Both the position numbers and the translations under genes were made by a program. The notes under the pieces are model-generated. The model was not told the DNA's origin and made no database searches. It saw only the letters and a program-made list of their open reading frames with translations. Shown one piece after another: positions 8,245 through 10,360 of a stretch of 10,360 bases of DNA; position 1 is the first letter of the stretch, and every line of letters starts with the position of its first letter. Source of the DNA: Muribaculaceae bacterium (lineage in GTDB: Bacteria; Bacteroidota; Bacteroidia; Bacteroidales; Muribaculaceae). The DNA is taken from positions 1-10,360 of the forward strand of contig JAFZSS010000249.1 of NCBI GenBank assembly GCA_017619255.1, read 5' to 3'.

Positions 8245-8274
8245 GGTACAAAATTACATATAATGGTACAAAAT
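8243..8274. repeat. 12-base direct repeat covering the prmC start codon
   Basis: ATGGTACAAAAT occurs exactly at 8243-8254 and again at 8263-8274, a 20-base period with eight bases between copies. On the minus strand each copy reads ATTTTGTACCAT, and the first two bases of copy one belong to the prmC start codon. The 20-base spacing puts the two copies about two helical turns apart on the same face of the DNA. Confidence 0.7.
8249..8256 (-). promoter_or_regulatory. Candidate -7 box for prmC
   Basis: On the minus strand this reads TAATTTTG, an exact TAnnTTTG match ending four bases before the prmC ATG. A TTTG lies upstream in the second repeat copy, but at only 12 bases rather than about 19, so the -33 element is poor. 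If used, transcription would begin at or very near the start codon. Confidence 0.4.
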
Positions 8275-8305
8275 CCTGCTTTTCATGCAAAAAAAGAATA
8301 ATTGT

Positions 8306-8336
8306 TTTGGAATTTTAATTTTTTTCACTAATTTTG
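8306..8336 (+). promoter_or_regulatory. Promoter of the DUF4492-cydAB operon
   Basis: TTTG at 8306-8309, a 19-base AT-rich spacer and TAATTTTG at 8329-8336 match the Bacteroidota housekeeping promoter (TTTG at -33, TAnnTTTG at -7) in both boxes and spacing. It lies 30 bases before the ATG at 8367, giving a leader of roughly 25 bases. I see no obvious FNR-type palindrome around it. Confidence 0.7.
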
Positions 8337-8366
8337 TCAATTCGTTAACACTAATACTCTGTTGCC

Positions 8367-8627
8367 ATGAGCGAGAACCAAGATATCAAACAAGGATTCT
8401 GGTCACGCGTTTTCCATTTGTATTATGATGGATTCCGCAGCATGACTGTGGGCAAGACGCTATGGCTCATCATCGGCATCAAGCTGTTCATCTTTTTTAT
8501 CGTCATCAAACTGCTCTTCTTTCCTGATTTTCTGAGCACCAAGTGCGACAACGAGCAGGAAAAGGCCGAGTATGTCAGGCACCAGATGACGGATAACCAA
8601 GAGTCAGGCAATTACGGTAACGACTAA
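8367..8627 (+). CDS. DUF4492-like small membrane protein, upstream of cydA
   Basis: The 86-residue protein has a cytoplasmic-looking N-terminus, an aromatic stretch FHLYYDGFRSMTVGKTLW (16-33) and one strongly hydrophobic span (about 31-53, ending LLFFPDFL), then a polar acidic tail. I recall this YxDGFRxMTxGKxLW pattern as the DUF4492 family, which is encoded next to cytochrome bd genes in Bacteroidota and some Campylobacterota. Its function is not established. Because the bd oxidases of other phyla contain one-span small subunits (CydX, CydS), a structural or assembly role in the CydAB complex is a reasonable inference. The gene is 26 bases upstream of cydA and directly behind the operon promoter, so it is the first cistron. 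No Shine-Dalgarno is visible. The family call is fairly confident; the role is a hypothesis. Confidence 0.85.
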   Translation: MSENQDIKQGFWSRVFHLYYDGFRSMTVGKTLWLIIGIKLFIFFIVIKLLFFPDFLSTKCDNEQEKAEYVRHQMTDNQESGNYGND

Positions 8628-8653
8628 CACTTACAACTTAAAACTACAATATT

Positions 8654-10237
8654 ATGGAAGAATTAATCAATGTTGTTGACTGGTCGCGGGCGCAATTCGC
8701 ACTCACGGCAATCTACCATTGGTTGTTCGTGCCATTGACGCTGGGTCTGGGCATCATCGTCGCCGTCATGGAGACGATATACCTGAAGACCAAGAGCGAG
8801 AAATGGCTCGCGACAACCAAATTCTGGATGACCATCTTTGGCGTGAACTTCGCCATCGGTGTTGCCACGGGTATCATTTTGGAGTTTGAGTTCGGCACCA
8901 ATTGGTCTAATTACAGCTGGTTTGTGGGCGACATCTTCGGTGCTCCGCTGGCAGTGGAGGGTATCCTGGCCTTCTTCATGGAATCGACATTCATCGCGGT
9001 GATGTTCTTCGGCTGGAAGAAGGTGAGTCCCAAGTTCCACCTCGCTGCCACATGGCTGACCGCCATCGGTGCGAGCCTGTCAGCCCTCTGGATCCTTGTG
9101 GCCAATGCTTGGATGCAGTATCCCACAGGCTGCGAGTTCAACCCTGAGACCATGCGCAACGAGATGACAAGCTTTGCCGCCGTGGCGCTCTCCCCCATGG
9201 CGATGAGCAAGTTTCTACACACCGTACTCAGCGCATGGGCGTTGGCCGGCGTCTTCGTTTGCGGCGTGTGTGGATGGATGATGCTCAAGAAACGCAACAT
9301 GGACCACTGCTGGCGCAGCCTCAAGGTGGGAGCCTGGGTGGGTGCCATAGGCATCGTGCTGACGATGATCACCGGCGACACGAGCGCTGTGACCGTCGCC
9401 AAATACCAGCCCATGAAGCTGGCGGCGATGGAGGGCCTGTACAAGGGTAACCACGAGCAGTCGATTGTGGCATTCGGTATTTTGAACCCGTCAAAGCAAG
9501 CCTTTGACGACCAAGATCCTTACCTGTTCGACATCAGCATCCCTTACGGCCTCTCGTTCCTGGCCACCCATGACTACAAGGCCTTTGTTCCCGGCATCGA
9601 GGACATCATTAACGGTGTGACCTACGACAGCGAAGGCAACGAGGTGAACACCATTCCTTATACCGAACGCATGGAACGCGGTCGCCAACTGCAGGAGATG
9701 CTCTCACAGTACAGCGCTGCGATGAACAGCGGCAACACATTGATGCAGGACAGCCTCAAGAACTCGATCAACACCGATTTCAAGCACTTCGGCTACGCTT
9801 ACCTCGACAAACCCGAGGAAGCGATACCCAATGTACCCCTGACATTCTACACCTTCCACTTCATGGTGACCGTGGGCGGTTACCTGCTGCTGTTCTTGTT
9901 GCTGGCCTTGCTGTTTGTTTACAAGCCACAGATTCTTAACAAGGCCAAATGGGCCAAGTGGTGGCACATTCTGGCTATCATCACCGTGCCATTGACCTAC
10001 CTGTGCAGCGCCAGCGGATGGATTGTTGCCGAGGTGGGACGCCAACCGTGGACCATTCAGGACCTGATGCCTAACAAGGTGGCCATCAGCGATCTGAGCG
10101 CCGGCTATGTGCAAGTGACCTTCTGGATTTTTGCTGTGGTGTTCACCGCCTTGCTGATTGCCGACATCGGCATCATCTGCAAACAGATTTCCAAGAAGTC
10201 GCAAACCGACTTAGACACCGTTAACGATCAAAAGTAA
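8654..10237 (+). CDS. cydA: Cytochrome bd quinol oxidase subunit I
   Basis: CydA is the catalytic, haem-carrying subunit of the inner-membrane cytochrome bd oxidase, which oxidises quinol and reduces oxygen to water at very low oxygen levels. In gut anaerobes it is used for oxygen scavenging and nanaerobic respiration. The 527 residues have about nine membrane spans. By hand alignment with E. coli CydA, the haem b595 ligand His19 is His22, Glu99 and Glu107 are Glu102 and Glu110, the b558 ligands His186 and Met393 are His189 and Met404, and the quinol-site Lys252 and Glu257 are Lys255 and Glu260. GWIVAE (455-460) and GRQPW (462-466) are intact. It has the short-Q-loop length. One difference is His402 where E. 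coli has Arg391. It starts 26 bases after the DUF4492 gene, without a Shine-Dalgarno, and its stop overlaps the cydB ribosome-binding site. Confidence 0.97.
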   Translation: MEELINVVDWSRAQFALTAIYHWLFVPLTLGLGIIVAVMETIYLKTKSEKWLATTKFWMTIFGVNFAIGVATGIILEFEFGTNWSNYSWFVGDIFGAPLAVEGILAFFMESTFIAVMFFGWKKVSPKFHLAATWLTAIGASLSALWILVANAWMQYPTGCEFNPETMRNEMTSFAAVALSPMAMSKFLHTVLSAWALAGVFVCGVCGWMMLKKRNMDHCWRSLKVGAWVGAIGIVLTMITGDTSAVTVAKYQPMKLAAMEGLYKGNHEQSIVAFGILNPSKQAFDDQDPYLFDISIPYGLSFLATHDYKAFVPGIEDIINGVTYDSEGNEVNTIPYTERMERGRQLQEMLSQYSAAMNSGNTLMQDSLKNSINTDFKHFGYAYLDKPEEAIPNVPLTFYTFHFMVTVGGYLLLFLLLALLFVYKPQILNKAKWAKWWHILAIITVPLTYLCSASGWIVAEVGRQPWTIQDLMPNKVAISDLSAGYVQVTFWIFAVVFTALLIADIGIICKQISKKSQTDLDTVNDQK

Positions 10238-10242
10238 GGAGG
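10235..10242 (+). promoter_or_regulatory. Strong Shine-Dalgarno for cydB, overlapping the cydA stop
   Basis: TAAGGAGG pairs fully with the 3' end of 16S rRNA, sits nine bases before the cydB ATG, and uses the cydA TAA stop as its first three bases. No other gene start in the window has anything like it, and Bacteroidota genes generally lack such sites. It supports the cydB start at 10252 and suggests coupling to cydA translation. Confidence 0.75.
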
Positions 10243-10251
10243 ACCCAAGAC

Positions 10252-10360
10252 ATGACAACATATAATTTATTACAGAATTACTGGTGGCTCATCATGTCGG
10301 TGCTGGGTGCGTTGCTGGTGTTCCTGCTCATGGTGCAGGGCGGCCAGTCGATGCTCATCC
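10252..10360 (+). CDS. cydB: Cytochrome bd quinol oxidase subunit II (3' end cut by window)
   Basis: CydB is the second large membrane subunit of cytochrome bd oxidase and pairs with CydA in the inner membrane. Only 36 codons are visible. They begin MTTYNLLQNYWWLIMSVLGALL and continue with a hydrophobic span leading into VQGGQ (29-33), a motif expected in the first helix of Bacteroidota CydB. The start is fixed by the strong ribosome-binding site and by its place 14 bases after the cydA stop. The end of the gene and anything downstream, such as cydCD, cannot be seen. Confidence 0.93.
   Translation, partial: MTTYNLLQNYWWLIMSVLGALLVFLLMVQGGQSMLI

Noticed and set aside
8245..8366. FNR/CRP-type operator before the cyd operon
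   Set aside because: No TTGAT-N4-ATCAA or similar palindrome is present in the divergent gap on either strand.
8663..9444. Minus-strand open frames inside cydA
   Set aside because: They overlap the unmistakable cydA coding sequence and show no domain, signal or start context of their own.

Overview
The window looks like a Bacteroidota (order Bacteroidales) chromosome. The main reasons are AT-rich promoters with the phylum's TAnnTTTG -7 box, start codons almost all lacking a Shine-Dalgarno sequence, a lipoprotein with a Bacteroidota-style acidic export signal, the order uppS-bamA-ompH behind a DUF6089-like gene, and a DUF4492-like gene directly ahead of cydA. A Prevotella- or Muribaculaceae-like gut lineage is plausible, but I cannot fix the genus from sequence alone. 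All genes are intact except those cut by the window ends. I see no rRNA, tRNA, CRISPR array, transposon or phage gene.

Minus-strand block 1 (6092 down to 1) is an outer-envelope assembly cluster. In transcription order it holds a predicted surface lipoprotein with an N-terminal beta domain and a kelch/Asp-box propeller (DUF6242-like), a small predicted outer-membrane beta-barrel (DUF6089-like), uppS, bamA and the start of an OmpH/Skp chaperone gene. The first four genes are separated by 5 and 10 bases or overlap by 4 bases, so they look co-transcribed. The cluster joins synthesis of the undecaprenyl carrier lipid to outer-membrane protein chaperoning and insertion.

Minus-strand block 2 (8244 down to 6294) holds prmC (release-factor glutamine methyltransferase) followed by ribD (bifunctional riboflavin deaminase/reductase). 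A 64-base spacer between them contains two small inverted repeats. A 201-base non-coding stretch (6093-6293) separates ribD from block 1. It holds two -7-like boxes for the DUF6242-like gene and weak hairpins.

Plus-strand block 3 (8367 to the window end) is a cytochrome bd oxidase operon: a DUF4492-like one-span small membrane protein, cydA, and the first 36 codons of cydB. A promoter matching the Bacteroidota consensus (TTTG, 19-base spacer, TAATTTTG) lies just upstream. The 122-base gap between prmC and this operon is divergent and also carries a 12-base direct repeat that covers the prmC start codon. cydB is the exception for translation signals, because a near-perfect Shine-Dalgarno overlaps the cydA stop codon.

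Most of the window is conserved core biology. The points worth a second look are the two poorly characterised envelope proteins in the bamA cluster, a Gly/Tyr-rich insertion in BamA extracellular loop 3, the small DUF4492 protein as a possible bd-oxidase subunit, the unusual cydB ribosome-binding site, the repeat at the prmC start, and a His at the CydA position that is Arg391 in E. coli.
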